This document shows, piece by piece, positions 10,465 through 23,800 of a stretch of 64,000 nt of DNA. The translations under genes were made by a program, and so were the position numbers. Source of the stretch: Siderastrea siderea (lineage: Eukaryota > Cnidaria > Anthozoa > Scleractinia > Rhizangiidae); assembly GCA_964030785.1 (NCBI GenBank), contig OZ034970.1, positions 20,146,634 to 20,210,633 on the forward strand. Direction: 5' to 3'. Below the pieces are notes generated by a model that searched no databases, was not told where the DNA came from, and was given only the letters and a program-made list of their open reading frames with translations. Within the stretch, counting starts at the first letter, position 1. Every line of letters begins with the position of its first letter.

Positions 10465-13460
10465 TGTTTAGCCAATGGCGTCACGTTAGTGATGTCATAT
10501 GGCTTTTGTCAGAGCCTAAAAATCAACGATATACGAGATATGTCTGTCTTACGGTTTGTGAGGTTGGGGGGATATTCTGTGAGACGATGGGTGAGGGTGT
10601 GCACTGGGAAACGAAACCCTTACCTTATCAGCGGCACATACCCTTACACTTTATACTATGGGAGAACGCCCGGGCTTTGAAGTGTTTTGCATCGGCGAGT
10701 TTCGATCAACAGGAACTAATTTTCTTTTGTGATCAACAGGAACTACTTAATGTTACTTCAAATGTGCTGTTTTGTATACTTTAGGTCTGGCAGGATTTTA
10801 TTCGCGATGAAGTCCTGCGTTTACGTATACTTAGCCGTGGTACAAATTTTCACAGCAGCAAACGCATCAGAAATTATACACAAGATGTGCTCGTCAATTT
10901 GAGATCTAAGTGCATGAATTCACGCACACGTTTGTGTTTGTTTTCCTTTATTAATTTCCAAGGGGAATTGTTAGTTTTCGTAGAAGAACATTTTGACTTC
11001 CGACCAGCTTGACGGCGTCGATTGTTTTTCGCTTTCTAGTGGAATTACAAAAGAAAGATAAATAATGAGAATCCCCAGCTGAGAAGCAAGCGGTTTTTGC
11101 ATAAGGTTAATACAATTTATTTATTCTTGAAAAAGCAAGCTGGATAAAAATATTTCGGTGCTGTGCCGTTTGAAGGCAAAGCAGAATATTTATCCGGCTA
11201 CAAACACTACAACCAAAATGGGTTCAATAGATCAACTGTGACACTCTGCGTTTATCAAATTTCAACCCGCTTATGCAAATTAGACAAAGTAAAATCAGAA
11301 TTTGCGGGTGCTTGTTCCTAGCTATTCCTAAAACTGAAAAACTTGAATGAAACTAGTATTAAAAATCCAAGTTACACTGGTGATCAATTAATTAGAATAA
11401 AATCTTTACAAGATAATAAACTTTACTTCGGGGTTATTTATAGTTCAAAGCGTATGTTGAACAAATTGGCATAGTTGGCAGATAATGTAACGCAACACTT
11501 AAAAGCATCTCGAACGGAATGCAAGTGACAAAGCATTCTAATAGAGACCTACTGAATTTTGCGTTTTTTTCACGCCTATCAGGACTTGAATACATAAAAA
11601 ATTCAAGCAACTGACGTGTTAGGATATGTTGTCTTTGAGGAAAAGAGAAACGAAGAGCTTTGCTTTATTTACTTCGCACACAAGTCTAATGTCACGCTAT
11701 AGTTAACTGTCACGTAGTCATGCTGCTTTGTTGCCCTGTTTTATGATAAATGAATATTCCTTGCTCTGGCGAAGACTTGTCACATTAGCCGCAAGGTGTA
11801 GGGGAAGATAGAGGGGGCCGCACAGTCCGCACTGTAGTGGTGTCAAACCCATAGGTTTTGTTCATAAATTTCACCATATTGTGGAACAAAACGTCATTGG
11901 CTCAGCACGCATTGTGTGCGTATGTTTAACATATGCCATTGACTGTAACAGTTCCAACACCTGCATTCTTTCATCGTTTGATATTCCCATTTCCCATTAC
12001 CTCTTTTCGAAAACTGCGCATGGGGTGGAAGAGACATATCGAGATTCCTGCTTGTGGAAGCTCCTCTTGAAGCACTTGGCGCTCTGTCATGTACATGAGT
12101 CCAACTATTTCACACTCTCCATTACCATGCACAAACATCATGACATACAAAGGCAGGCGAAGGTCATTGAGCTTACATGATGCATCTATGAATACAATTT
12201 CAGGATATGCACTAAACATGTTTCGCATTTTTTCATCATGATAGAATAATCCTTTGAAGTTGTTCTCACTGTCTGCATACATCAAATGTTGCGTTAATTT
12301 TACTTTTATGGATTAATCCATGGGATTCATATTCTACTAGCCTGGAGAAGTTGTAGTGTGATTAGAGCATCGCTTTTCTATGGTGATCACTGCCTTTATG
12401 CTCGTATGATGGTCTGTAATTTTAAGTGTATACTGTAATGACAAGAATACATGTACATGCTGATCACCAAAGAAAGATTAGAGTTATTAGTTTCCTTACT
12501 CAAATTTTTTTAAAGAAACAACAAAACATATGCAGTGTTACCTTGAATGAAACTTAAGAAAGCGTCCTTGAGGGCACCAGGCAGGGGTCGCACAAGCCAT
12601 CTCACCGATTTCAATGACAGTGTAAAGGACTCAACCAGAAACTCAAGAATCCAAAGTGGTTCACTTTTTGGATTTAACCGGGGGGGGGGTTAGACCACCC
12701 CCCCTGATTTTCCCAAGAAAACCCCTAAAATTGATGAAAATGTGCAACAAAAATAGACTGCTCCCCTACACTCAAACTTCAATGGATTTTTTTTCATCTT
12801 TTGCATGGGTAGTAATTGTTCTCTTGTCATTAGAATGTGAAGTTGTCAGAGTGACTCAAGCAATTGCTGCTAATTAAGACTTGTCAGTCAAGACCCCCGT
12901 GACACTGAATTTTTCAACGGTACTAAAACAGCAGACTTTAGATCCAAAAATCTCCAATGCGCCACTCTTGCTGTCAATAAAAAGCATAGGACGATGAAGA
13001 CCAACCTTTGTACTAACAATATCAGCAATAAAATTTTTGGGCACTTTCCAAAATTTCCCACAGCAGTCCCAAACGTTTACCAACCATCATAGGCCCCCAG
13101 TATCAGGTTTTGTTAAAACAAGGCAATATAATTTTGAAGCAAAGACAACTGGAGGTGTTCTGTTCAGCGAATGGAATCCGTTTCAACCTGAAATAACCAT
13201 ACATTTGATACAAAAATAAAACACAAGGGTAAATTATAATTCAAGAGAATACTCCCGCTATAAATGCATGTGAAAAGCTAAATATCTCTGAAAAATTGCG
13301 TTCTCTCTGAGTAACAGCAAAGTATTAGTCATTCAATGGACTCTTGTAGGTTTCAAAAGTACTCACAGACTTCTTGGTACATTTCCTCTGATTACAGTGC
13401 TTCCAGAATCCTGCTGATCGTTACAGCTCGACTTTTGAGCTTCATTCAATGTCATGCAGA
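10465..13460 (+). repeat. Left copy of a long inverted repeat
   Basis: This stretch matches 36905-32660 in inverted orientation over several separate blocks: 10465-10880 with 36905-36500; 11320-11570 with 36290-35960; 11845-11905 with 35135-35075; 12600-13290 with 33510-32880; and 13370-13460 with 32770-32660. The identity is clear by eye, but small gaps and substitutions are many, so the copies are old. Sequence unique to this arm is a Mutator/ZSWIM transposase fragment near 12 kb. The pair may be the long terminal inverted repeats of one large element, or two independent inverted copies of the same transposon. Confidence 0.75.
11830..12300 (-). pseudogene. ZSWIM/Mutator-like transposase fragment
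   Basis: The frame 12285-11971 contains FSAYPEIVFIDASCKLNDLR, which matches the first catalytic aspartate region of ZSWIM1/3-type proteins (domesticated or active Mutator-like transposases). Next come LPLYVMMFVHGNGECEIVGL and then ISICLFHPMRSFRKEV, the block just after the second catalytic aspartate. The residues that should lie between these blocks are shortened, so the second aspartate is deleted. After a stop at 11971 the weak continuation reads to about 11830. Only the middle of the transposase is present; the SWIM zinc finger is absent. It lies in the left copy of the long inverted repeat, with no counterpart in the right copy. Confidence 0.6.
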
Positions 13461-15102
13461 TCGCTTAGCTACGTCCACAGATGCTGCTTACTTCTAACGT
13501 AACTGTATAATAGAATAACTTTACCTTCTTTACTGTCGACATTCCGCGATGGGCTTTCTGGGTTTCATGATTATAGAATTTGACAATTCCTCCAGGATTT
13601 TAACTGATTTCAAAACTAAAGGCAAAACAACAACACTGACACGTTCGGCCACTAGTCGAGAAGTCCTGAGTCGAGTAGGCATCAACTTCCGTCACGCAGT
13701 CATGCGTTGAGTAATCCGACAAAATGTAAACATGGAAGCTTCTCCTAGGTCTTTTGGTGTTTTAGTAAAAATGCAGCCTAATTCAACAAGACACATGCTT
13801 TTACTCGAGTTTTAAGTGATCATTTTATTTCCAAAGAAAAATTAAAAGTGACAATTGCTCCAAAAATCCATGGTTCCCGAGATCAAGGTGAGAACGACCT
13901 ATTTCAGTGCCATTTTGAGCAGTGGATCTACCAGAAGATAAAGTGGAATTTAGCAATGACAGGGTCTAGACGTATGGTGATGCCTTCAGGGCTGTTCAAC
14001 TGATTTGGATTCGTCAACGGTATGGCATATTATGTAGATTAGGTGAAAACCGAAAGGTTGTTCCTACAGTTAAACCTCTATGAAGCAGCTACCCTCATGG
14101 ATTGAGCGAGTGGCTCACCAAAATTAGCTTGAGGCATGGCAGAAACGTCATATATGAACAATCAAACGCCTCTTCAACACACCAAATAATCTGAGGCAGT
14201 ATAGTATAAATAATAACACGTGGAGGCTTAAATTTTCTCATAGCATTTAGCTTGAGGTTGCTTGTGGATTCCAGGTTCGACTACCCCCCCCGGGTATTTT
14301 TCCAGACAGATCAGTACATATGAATTGGATTTAGGTAGATTTTTAGCAGTCAGCGTAATTTTATTATTTTTTGCCCCCCCCCCCCACCCCATATACTATG
14401 TCTCATTTTGGAGGGAAACTTCCCCCCCCCCAAAAAAAATACCCAATACCATGCCCCTACATCTAAAAATCGCCAAAGACCCCCTCTACATAAGTTGTGA
14501 ATCCTCCCTTGTATTGTCTTTTTTAAGTCGTTAGGGGGGAACAAACACTCTATTTTAAGTCGTGGTTGGCTCAAGTCATATTTGCAGCCAATTCGGATGA
14601 AAAGTCTTATCACTCAATTACAGTGTATATAACAAGGGTCAGCTGGGCTCAGTAAATACTAAACCGGGGCGTAATATATGGTCGTGGTTTCTTACTACAT
14701 TATGAAAATAGCAATCAACAGAGAGCCTAAAGCAGCTCAGTTTCCGCTCATTAGGCTGTTTTGTGCTTGAAAACACACACAAACACGCTGGGTTTGGGCA
14801 GTACGGGCACTCTACCCCTTCTCTAACATCGTGAGCTGATCAGTGATCAATAGTAGAGCATCACTGACAAAGCTACACTTCTGATGAAGCCTTTACCGAA
14901 TACTGACAGGCCTATGGATTTAATTTTCGTATAATTTCTATCACGTTTACACATTCCTAGCATGCAACTGAGGAGAACACAGAAATTTTCAGTAGGGCAG
15001 ATCATTTAAAAAATGTGACATAAGACAAAAACAGATCCCTAGTACAACCTGATGTAAAATGCAACTCGTGATCAGAGTCTGTAATATGTCCACTGTATCA
15101 GT
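13461..15102. other. No gene; low-complexity C/G runs
   Basis: The stretch between the left repeat arm and the 3' end of the split transposase gene. It holds several poly-C runs (14285, 14377, 14421) and the frame 14262-14534, which is only low-complexity proline codons. I see no coding motif. Confidence 0.5.
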
Positions 15103-16707
15103 CTAAAGTTCTAACTGCCTCCTAATGTCGAGGCGCCTGTTTATCTTCTCAGCCTCAGTGACGTAGTCTTCCTCCTGCTCCTCCTCTTCATCAGGACTCG
15201 TGGCAGCCTCAAGTGCTACCCTTCCGCTACGGTTGAGTGAAGAGAGTGTGCTAAAGCACCATGCTATCTGGTCTGCTACTAGCCACTCGCTCTGGTCAAA
15301 CATCTTCTTACCGTCTGCAGATCGAACAGATTTCATCTTCGAGGCAACATGAGCGGCATTTGCTTTATTTCCAGTTTCCTCGCCTTGCAGGAAAATATCT
15401 TTCAAGTAGCTTCTGACCTTGTCAGAGAATCTACTGGCTCACTTCCCTTTCTTCAAGGCCCATCCTGCCTCGGCTACCGGCTCATCCGTGAATACCTGCA
15501 TGTTATAGGACAAGGAGGAGGCACCTGTCCTGACGTAACCCCCGCACACCTGCTTGGACATTTCTGCCCATTTCGGTTTGACTTCATTGTAGGCTGACTC
15601 TCTTTCGGGTCTTATGAGGTGCTCTCCAATATCTAAGTGTCTTTGCAAGGCAATAAACGACTGATATCTCTTGATACACCCTTCTTCGGGGCAACAGAAA
15701 GCTACAACTTCTGCGGATTCTTCTGTGGATGGGGGAGCTGTCTCCTCATCTCAGTTTGGACCTGATTCTTCAGCAGGGGCTAGCTGTTCAGCTCTTCTAG
15801 TAGAGGTCAAAACACCAGCTTTCACCGTAGGAGTGCTAAAGGGTTCCGCAATGTCGATACTGGTTGCGCCTTGTGGTGTTCCATAACGTAGCAGCTGCAA
15901 TGATGAAAACAAGTTCCCTGGGCCCACGTTATATGCCTTCCAAGCCTTCGTTGTGCCGTTAGCATTAAAGGAGAAGTTGTTGAGTGATTGTATTCCAGTC
16001 ATGGAGTGCTTCGCCATGGTCTTCATTGAGGTGTTGATTCTCACTACTGCAGCGAAACACCCTTTAACGCCTCGATAAGACTCGATTGCTGTCTTCATGT
16101 CCTTAGCATCACGGACGTCATGACCCTCGTTTATGTAACGACGCATGCGACTTTTGATGACAGCGATACGATGATCCCATACGTCCTTTCCTGCCTGCGG
16201 GTCGCTAAAGTCGTAGCACTTGATCGTGATGCCAACAAGATCTCCGAGACTGGGCAGCGATAAGATGAGGTAAATGCAGTGGTAACATCCTGCGTTATCT
16301 GATCTCAGAAAGGCCTCGGTGATTTCTGGTTTGACTGCCTTGATGTGCCCTAGAGTATGCTCAATGATTGACAGCACAGCAACCCGTTCTGGGTGCAGTC
16401 GTCTAACACATGGATATAACTTCTTGTATGGGGATAAAAACGGCATGATTAGTTTTAAAACTGAGGCCCAAAAAGCAACTTTTAACTTCTGAGTAAGATT
16501 TTTTAATGAGCAGTCGTCAGCAGCCGTAATGCAGTGATACACTACAACTACAACTATTGAAAACAGTATCAAAATCAAAGAAGGCCATACATAAGGGAAG
16601 ACGTAAGAAAAAAACAGCATATTGGGCAACTCAGATTTTTTAACACTGTTCTAAGGGCTGTTGTTTTTAGACACAAGGCTGCTTTTGAAGGAAAAAGAGT
16701 GGAAACA

Positions 16708-16716
16708 GTACCATGC
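16708..16716. repeat. 9-bp target-site duplication, left
   Basis: GTACCATGC, identical to 27595-27603 on the other side of the inner element. Confidence 0.75.
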
Positions 16717-16727
16717 CTGCCTCGTAC

Positions 16728-16800
16728 CCAGGCGCCTCTCTCTCTCTGACATAGGGCGCGCAAGGGAGGAAGGGAAGGCGAAAGGAAGAGAGACGCCTGG
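16728..16800. repeat. Subterminal hairpin at left end of inner element
   Basis: CCAGGCGCCTCTCTCTCT (16728-16745) pairs with GAGAGACGCCTGG (16788-16800) around a GC-rich loop of purine-rich sequence. It lies between the terminal repeat and the helicase start codon, so it may be a transposase-binding or end-processing structure. Confidence 0.7.
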
Positions 16801-16832
16801 CAGATTATGTTTTCAAGATTGCGGAGAGTTTA

Positions 16833-19460
16833 ATGGCGGACGATTACGCAATTTTTAAAAATGAGTTTAGACCTGTTAATTTTGCGTTTTTAGAAGAGAA
16901 AATCGTTTGTCCTCATCCATCTTGTGAAGGAGAAGCTGTATTTTTTCAGAAAAACGGACTTCAGCAACATTACAGGATTCGACATCCAGAAACAAGTTTC
17001 CAGCCGAAAATCGAACAAGCCGCTTTGGTTAAAATGAAAAAATTGCATGCAAATGAAACAAGGAACGTCTTGGATAAGCTTTTTGAGACCCGATCACGAG
17101 AGGTCAGTAGTTCAATACATATTTATACATATTTATGAGAATATTCGTTTCGTTTCGGTCTATGATTTTTGCATCCATAATTAATGAAGTTGAAGCTAAT
17201 ATATTTCATTCACGTTTATAGGTACCAAGCGACGAAACTATTTACTCGGTTGGAATGGCAAACGACAAACTGCGAATTGTCGCAAAACGGCCACACGAAG
17301 CTGCCAAGATGTTTGCCATGTATTTGCTTCACGCCAGTGTCTTGTGTGAATACTCCAAAGGAAACAAACCAATTATCATCACAGTTTCCACCGCCAGTTT
17401 GTTTGTTAATTTTAAAGCTTGGTTCAGCAACAGACCACCAGGCACAGTTATAATTCTAGAGCCATGCTTTGTGAAGAAGGTAAAGGTTTAAAATCAATTA
17501 CATTTAGATTTTAATTTCACGAGATTTGTACATTTTTGCTGTTAAATTAAATTAATCTTTTGAAAAATGATTCAGAACTAGCTATATATGTTCAGTGTAA
17601 TTTGTTTTTTTTTTTATCAGTTTCGAAAAATTGTCCTAATATTATCCTGTTTAGCAAAGTGTAATGGGATTCACTACTCTGTAATAATCATTTTTCAGAA
17701 TTGAATTACCCTTTTTTAAATTGCATGTGTTTTGCTATAAAGCACTTTCATTAGGAAGTTCTGACATTAACTAGTTATGGTTGACATAAATAAATTAATT
17801 GCTTTGGTTACTTCATTTTAAGGTGATGGATAATTTTGTCACCCCTCTGGAAGAACGCACAGTTGTTAACGAGTCACCTATGTCAACAAGCCAGACTGGA
17901 GATGTTGCCCTAGACACGTTAAAAAATGTGTTTGGTCATAACAGTTTCCGTGGGAAACAACAGGATGTTGTAAATGCAATTTTACAAGGACATGATTGTA
18001 TAGCATTATTGCCAACTGGGGCTGGAAAAACCATCTGCTATGCAGTTCCAGGAATGATTCTCCATGGAGTGAGTGTAGTGATAACACCCTTGATTGCCCT
18101 CATCCTTGATCAGGTGCAGAGACTGCGGGGAGCTGGAGTAACAGTAGCTTATCTAGTCTCAAGCATGAAGGATGAGGAGAAGGAGGTTGTTCGACACAAC
18201 CTTAGCATGCCCAACCCATCGTACAAGTTTCTTTTCACCACCCCTGAAACAATAACGACAACAAGTGTGAAACGTTTAATTCAACTCATGTGTGCAAATA
18301 AAACACTGGCCCAATTTGTAATTGATGAGGCCCACTGTATTGACTACTGGGGATTTAATTTCCGTCCCAGTTATTCCAGCCTGGGTACACTTAAAGATTA
18401 TGATGTACCCATTGTTGCCCTGACAGCAACAGCCACTGACAGAACTGTGTCTGTCATAAGTCTACAGTTGCGGTTGCAAAACCCAATTATCATTGCCCAG
18501 TCATTTTTAAGAAGCAACCTGCATTTTAGTGTAGTTTCTAAGAAGTCTTCTGTCAAAGATGACATTGCCAAACTCATCAATGAGAACTTTTCAAACTGTT
18601 GTGGAATTATCTATTGCTCAGAACGGAAAGATACCATTGAAATGGCATATACCTTAAACTCCAAAGGTGTTAATGCAACATATTTTCATGGTGCGCTGGA
18701 TCCGTTTGAGAAAAAGGAGACAAGTTCTGCGTGGCTAGAAGGACGAGCATTTGTAATGTGTGCAACGTCTGCCTTCGGAATGGGAATTGACAAACCAAAT
18801 GTTCGCTTTGTTTTCCACTTGACACTTCCTAAATCTCCTGTGGAGTACTACCAAGAAGCTGGCCGGGCTGGCCGAGATGGTGCTCAATCAACATGCACAA
18901 TATTTTTTAAATTTGAAGACAGGGGCAAACAGCTAAGAATGATTTCTTCCCTTGCTGATAACGAGCACAAAATTTTAGCACATGAAAGCCTCAATGCCAT
19001 GTCTATGTACTGCATCAGTAACAACTGTCGAACCAAGCAGTTGCTTCAGTATTTTGGCGAAGTAGTTCTTGACTGCAACAATTGCGATGCTTGTCAGAGG
19101 GCTGATCACCAGGCAAGCAGGGATGCCTCTGAAGATGGCAAAAATGTGATCCAGTGTGTTCAGGGCATGTTGCAGCTTGTCCCCAAGGTCACCTTCAAAG
19201 TCACTGTTCTTACCTTTGTTGGATCCCGCAGAAAGGAGGTGACAGCAAAGAAATTTAATCAGGTGGATAAATTTGGGGCAGGCAAAGGGAAATTTTCATT
19301 CCAGTCTGCTTCAAAGTTCATTCAACTTCTTATTGTCAGGAACATTTTAAAAGAGGAACTTCCAAGCTCAACTGAATCAACCAGCACTGCCACAATTGTA
19401 GTTGGTCCTGAAGCAAGGGCACTCTTACAAGATGAAATAAGTGTAAATAGACTAGAGTGA
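16833..19460 (+). CDS. C2H2 finger / RecQ-like SF2 helicase, three exons
   Basis: Exons 16833-17102, 17222-17479 and 17823-19460 join in phase 0 across GT-AG introns to give about 721 residues with no stop. Exon 1 carries a C2H2-type finger (CPHPSCEG...LQQHYRIRH, residues 26-51). Exon 3 is a RecQ-type superfamily 2 helicase: motif 0 FRGKQQD, Walker A LPTGAGKT, motif Ia VITPLIALILDQV, DEAH box VIDEAHCIDYWG, motif III ALTATAT, motif V FGMGIDKPNVRF and motif VI QEAGRAGRDG. A four-cysteine RecQ zinc-binding element follows (CRTKQLLQYFGE...CNNCDAC). All ATPase residues are intact. The start is the first ATG after the terminal hairpin and gives an uninterrupted first exon. The helicase probably unwinds or processes element DNA during transposition. 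It is not a host RecQ gene by context, since it lies inside the terminal repeats. Confidence 0.85.
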
Positions 19461-20824
19461 TGTTTTGATTCCATTTCACAATAATTTATTTTCATTGTTG
19501 GATTTTCTTCTGCACTGGTGTGTGGTTAATTGTGACAAAACACAACAGGAATTGGAATTTTCTAATGGCAAACTCGACCCGTAAAATTCACTTAGTGTAG
19601 TTGATTTATTTCATAAAGTTGAATCCTGATAACTTGAAGCTTCAAGGGAAATTGAAAATGATTCCATCTGTTGGGAAGTCAAGTCATCCGGGTAAAAATA
19701 TTTGGTAACAAAATGACCTGTAAAGTTTGACAAATCAGAAAAAGATTAAGTTAATGTAGAGGTTTGAGTTGCTGTGGGTACAAATTATCAGGATTCTTTT
19801 TTTTTAGTCAGTGATTTTGCAAGCAATGATAAGAAGTTGAATTGGTTTTGGAAAAACACCTGTTTGCAAGGTTGAAATTAAAGTTGGTACATTAAACTCA
19901 CTATAGAGAGACAGTTTTCCTCAAGAGGAAAATGATAAATATGGAGAGATAAAAACTGAACTATTTAGAAGCAGGTTTTTAAAAAAAAAAATCAAAAAAA
20001 TCAATTGTGTTCACTTCTTGAGAAAACAGCAAAATTGAAATTAATATTGTCAGGTTTGGGTGATTTTCAATGAGCAACTGAAGTGGTGCTTAGAAAGCCT
20101 TTTAATGACTATGATTAATTGCTAGACTCTCCTTCCCAATATTTATCTTTCATGTTATCACAAAGAGAATTTGGCAGTAGATTAAAAGACACGAAGAGCC
20201 TTTTACTGTGAGCCCTTATCATAATATTCAATCATTTTGACATAATAGTATTTAATTACATCGTCTTTGAGACACTGGTTTTAATTACTGCTTTATCATA
20301 TAGGCTTTTTCAGTCAGTTATCATTATTATTGCTTTTGCAAATACATAATTATTCTCGACAAAATTAGTAAGAGGTATAAGCTGAAAGTTAAGATGCTAA
20401 AACCACAAGTCATTGGTTGTACAAGATACCTCATTCACCTTTCGTAGTTCCAGTATATGAAGATGACTTAACTTGTCTGAATTTCAATATAATAATACAA
20501 TGTAAATCTGAATCTCTCTTTGCTTTTGTGGTGTTTTTGCTAAGTCGATATAAGAGCTAAGAAAAAGTTAACAACGTCCAGTAAATGTCCATACTTCACC
20601 CACAAAGGTGATTAGAAATTGTTTATAGGAATTCCAAAAGCCTATAACTGGAAATGTATAAAGCTTACTTGGCATATCCAGAGGAGTGGGGGGGGGGGGG
20701 GGGCATCAGATGTCCCTTCTGCAGGGGGAGGTATGGACAATCAGATATTGCTAATTCACACTGACTAACCAACAAAGATTGAATAAAGTCATCTATTACA
20801 GCTGAATATTTTCATGTTTTTTTT
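19461..20824. other. Shared 3' region between convergent genes
   Basis: AT-rich sequence between the stops of the helicase and transposase genes. It contains a poly-G run at about 20688-20702 and no motif-bearing frame. It probably supplies both polyadenylation regions. Confidence 0.4.
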
Positions 20825-23800
20825 TCATGGAAGTGACCTTCTCTCTGGAAAACATTCATACATTTTTTGGCCAAACTTCTGAACAATCTTTTCAGTACCC
20901 TTTTGATAAACATCTCTGAGGTTTTTTGGGATGTTTCCATCAGGTTGTCCTTGCCAATTATACTTGTGGACTGAAGTGTTTTCCTTCTTTGGCTGGAAAA
21001 ATTTTTCTTTCAGGCAGAACCACATGCCTTTCAACTGATCTGGCATTGCATCTTGCTCTTTGTGTTTGGTGGTGACATGCACATCAAAAGCTTCCTTGTC
21101 TGCATAAGCCCTCCTCACCTGGCCAAACAATTGGACATTTGCCAGAAGCCGCTGACACATCTGTACACTGGTGTGACCTGTAATGTTATAAAAAAAAAAC
21201 AATTGTATTGTTTTTTTACATGCTTTGGGGGTAAATCCAAACAAAAGTATTGTTGGTGGGCGAAAATGTTCAGCTATTCAATTTAATAATTTACTTGGCA
21301 TGAAAAACCAAAAAAACTATCACTTGGGAAATATTACCTGTGTTTATTCATCAAATCTGTGTAGCACCCAAATATGTTCAAAATGTGATTGTTATCTGTC
21401 AGATACATGACAGATTTCATGCGCCATACATGTACATGTACGTACAAATGTAGGATGTCATGATTTGTCAAACAACTTAAATGCAGCACTGCCCCAGGTT
21501 TTCTTAAGCTGTAATTTGTTGTAAATTTGTTCCATATAAAGCAATTTTCCTGCTTACTCTTGTGAAATATCGTCTGATTTTAGGCAACTACGAATAAGGC
21601 CATGTTGACTAAGTATAGGGTGATATTGCATCCGCTTTCATGGGACAATCTCCAGTTTACATTTTGTAGGCAGTATGAAATGACCCATTTTTACCAAAAG
21701 TGTCCAAAAAAATATTGGATGGAGTATACAATGTAAATCTACATATTTGTTATGCTGGGATTTACCTGACACATAATTCTTGAGCGGCTGCACTATGTAG
21801 GTTTCTACATACTCGTCCAGGTCGATGTTGGCTCCCTTGTTTCCTTTGATGCTTATGCTGCAGTTCTGCTGCATCATCTTTCTTACTGCTAAAGGCCACT
21901 TGGCAATGAAATTTACCACATGAACCAGAGATTCAGTCCAGTAGTTCTTCATGCGGAGTTGACAAAATATGGGTAATAGAATCAACCATACAGTCTCTCT
22001 GCTTACACCATTTCCATTCTTGGTGGCACTGCAGTATAGATCTAGCAGTGGTGCAAACAAGGTGGTAAGCTCTGAATGATAACGAAATGACGCATCTTCT
22101 GCTGCTCCATCATGCAGCCACTTTTTGAAAGCATCCAAAAGCACATCATTGTGTGATCCGCTGCGACGTAAGGATGCCTTCAGATCAGATTCTGAAGGGA
22201 AATAGGCTGACTTCTTGAATTCCTGAACAGCTGCAAGGCCATAAGCTAGTCCCCCATCACAAACTGCTTCTTTAATTCGGCTCAAATTCTGTTCTTGAAA
22301 TTTCTTTTTACCAAAGGCCTCCTGTGTAACCTTAACCCGTTTCATGACAGTGTGAATCATGTAATGAAAACCTCCATTGCCTAACACCTTAAAACAAGTT
22401 TCACATAGATATCCCTTAGTGTGCATGTCACCTGGAAACTCTGAACACCAACCATATGCTGACATGGAACGATTCCTGACACCCCTGCAAACTTTATTTG
22501 TTCCGTTGTCACCAACAATGATTGTTGGGCATGCTTTGCACATAGACCGATTGTAAGCAAAACCATCACCTTCAACTTCATCAATTTCCACTTCATCATC
22601 ATGAACCAAATTTTCACAAGCATGACCTCCCTCAAATCTTTGCCACAACAGGCTGTCTTCCACACTGTCAGGTTCACTTTCAAATAATTTAACAATGTCA
22701 TCCAGCTCCATCGCCTTGGCAATGGCAAGTGGACTTGGCATCTTTGGAAAAAGTGGGCCACAGCTTAATGCAAAGTGTTCATGAAGAAGTTTCACCAACT
22801 TTTCATTTTTGTTCAGTACAGCTAAGGTGAGAGGTGAAGCACCACACCCTTCTAAACTGTTGACATCAAATCCAACATGTAGTAATGTCCTTACCAATGT
22901 TTCATTGTTCTCTTCCACGGCAGCATGCATGATTGTTCTGCCAAAGTGGTCTGTAACAGAAGTGTCCCATTCACAACGTTTCTCATCCATCTCATGGAGA
23001 AATTGTTCAAAAGCAGATGAATCCGAGTTGTGTACAGCCCTCCACGTTTTCTTTACCACATAGTCATACATTTTGCCAAATTTGCTATCAAGTTTATGAA
23101 ACATGTTTTTTTTTAAAGCGGGATCGGCACTTTCAACATTTCCACCATCCTCATCATCACCATCATTATCAATGTCATCACATTCTTTGTCTTGATCATC
23201 ATCACCAGAAACAAGAAATGATAAGTCTTCCTCGTCAGAATCAGCCTGGTTTGACGCGGCACCTTCAATACTCTTTTCTCGGCTGTCAAGTTGCGACGTC
23301 AGCTCCTTCATCTCTAATTTGTGGTTTTCCAAAACTTTCAAAAATTCAAATCTGTTCCTAGCTTCTTTTAAGTCAAATGTTTTTGTGGTTTCATTGAATG
23401 GCAGAAAGCATGTGTCATGGTCACAGCTGATACGGAATTCCTTACCAAACTCCTCAAAAATGGATGCAGTCCCATTAATTGTAGAGTTATCTTCCAGGGA
23501 CAGAGGCAGTATGACAACATCTGACTTGTTTGTGTTTCCAGGTTCAACCATCTCAGGAACTTGAACTGCAAATTTGCCCTTTTTCTTCTTCTGTTCATCC
23601 AAGTCTTGCTTGCTAAGCCATTCCACAAATTCCTGCTCAGACATATCCTCAAAGTTCTTGCTGCACATTGGAATGGTATTCAAGCCCATCTTTAGAAGAC
23701 TAAGGAAGTAGCAGTCCTTCGCATCATTCCAGATCTTCATGTGGTCTGGGTGGCTGTCTAGTTAAAGAAATAAAATAAAATTGTGTAATTTTTTAATAAA

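Noticed and set aside
14262..14613. Frames with proline or glycine runs on both strands
   Set aside because: Translation of poly-C/poly-G tracts.
16833..19460. Host RecQ/WRN-family helicase gene
   Set aside because: It lies between terminal inverted repeats with a target duplication and beside a transposase gene, so it belongs to the mobile element.
23017..23361. Plus-strand His-rich frame
   Set aside because: Antisense of the acidic Asp/Asn stretch in the DUF6589 gene; composition artefact.
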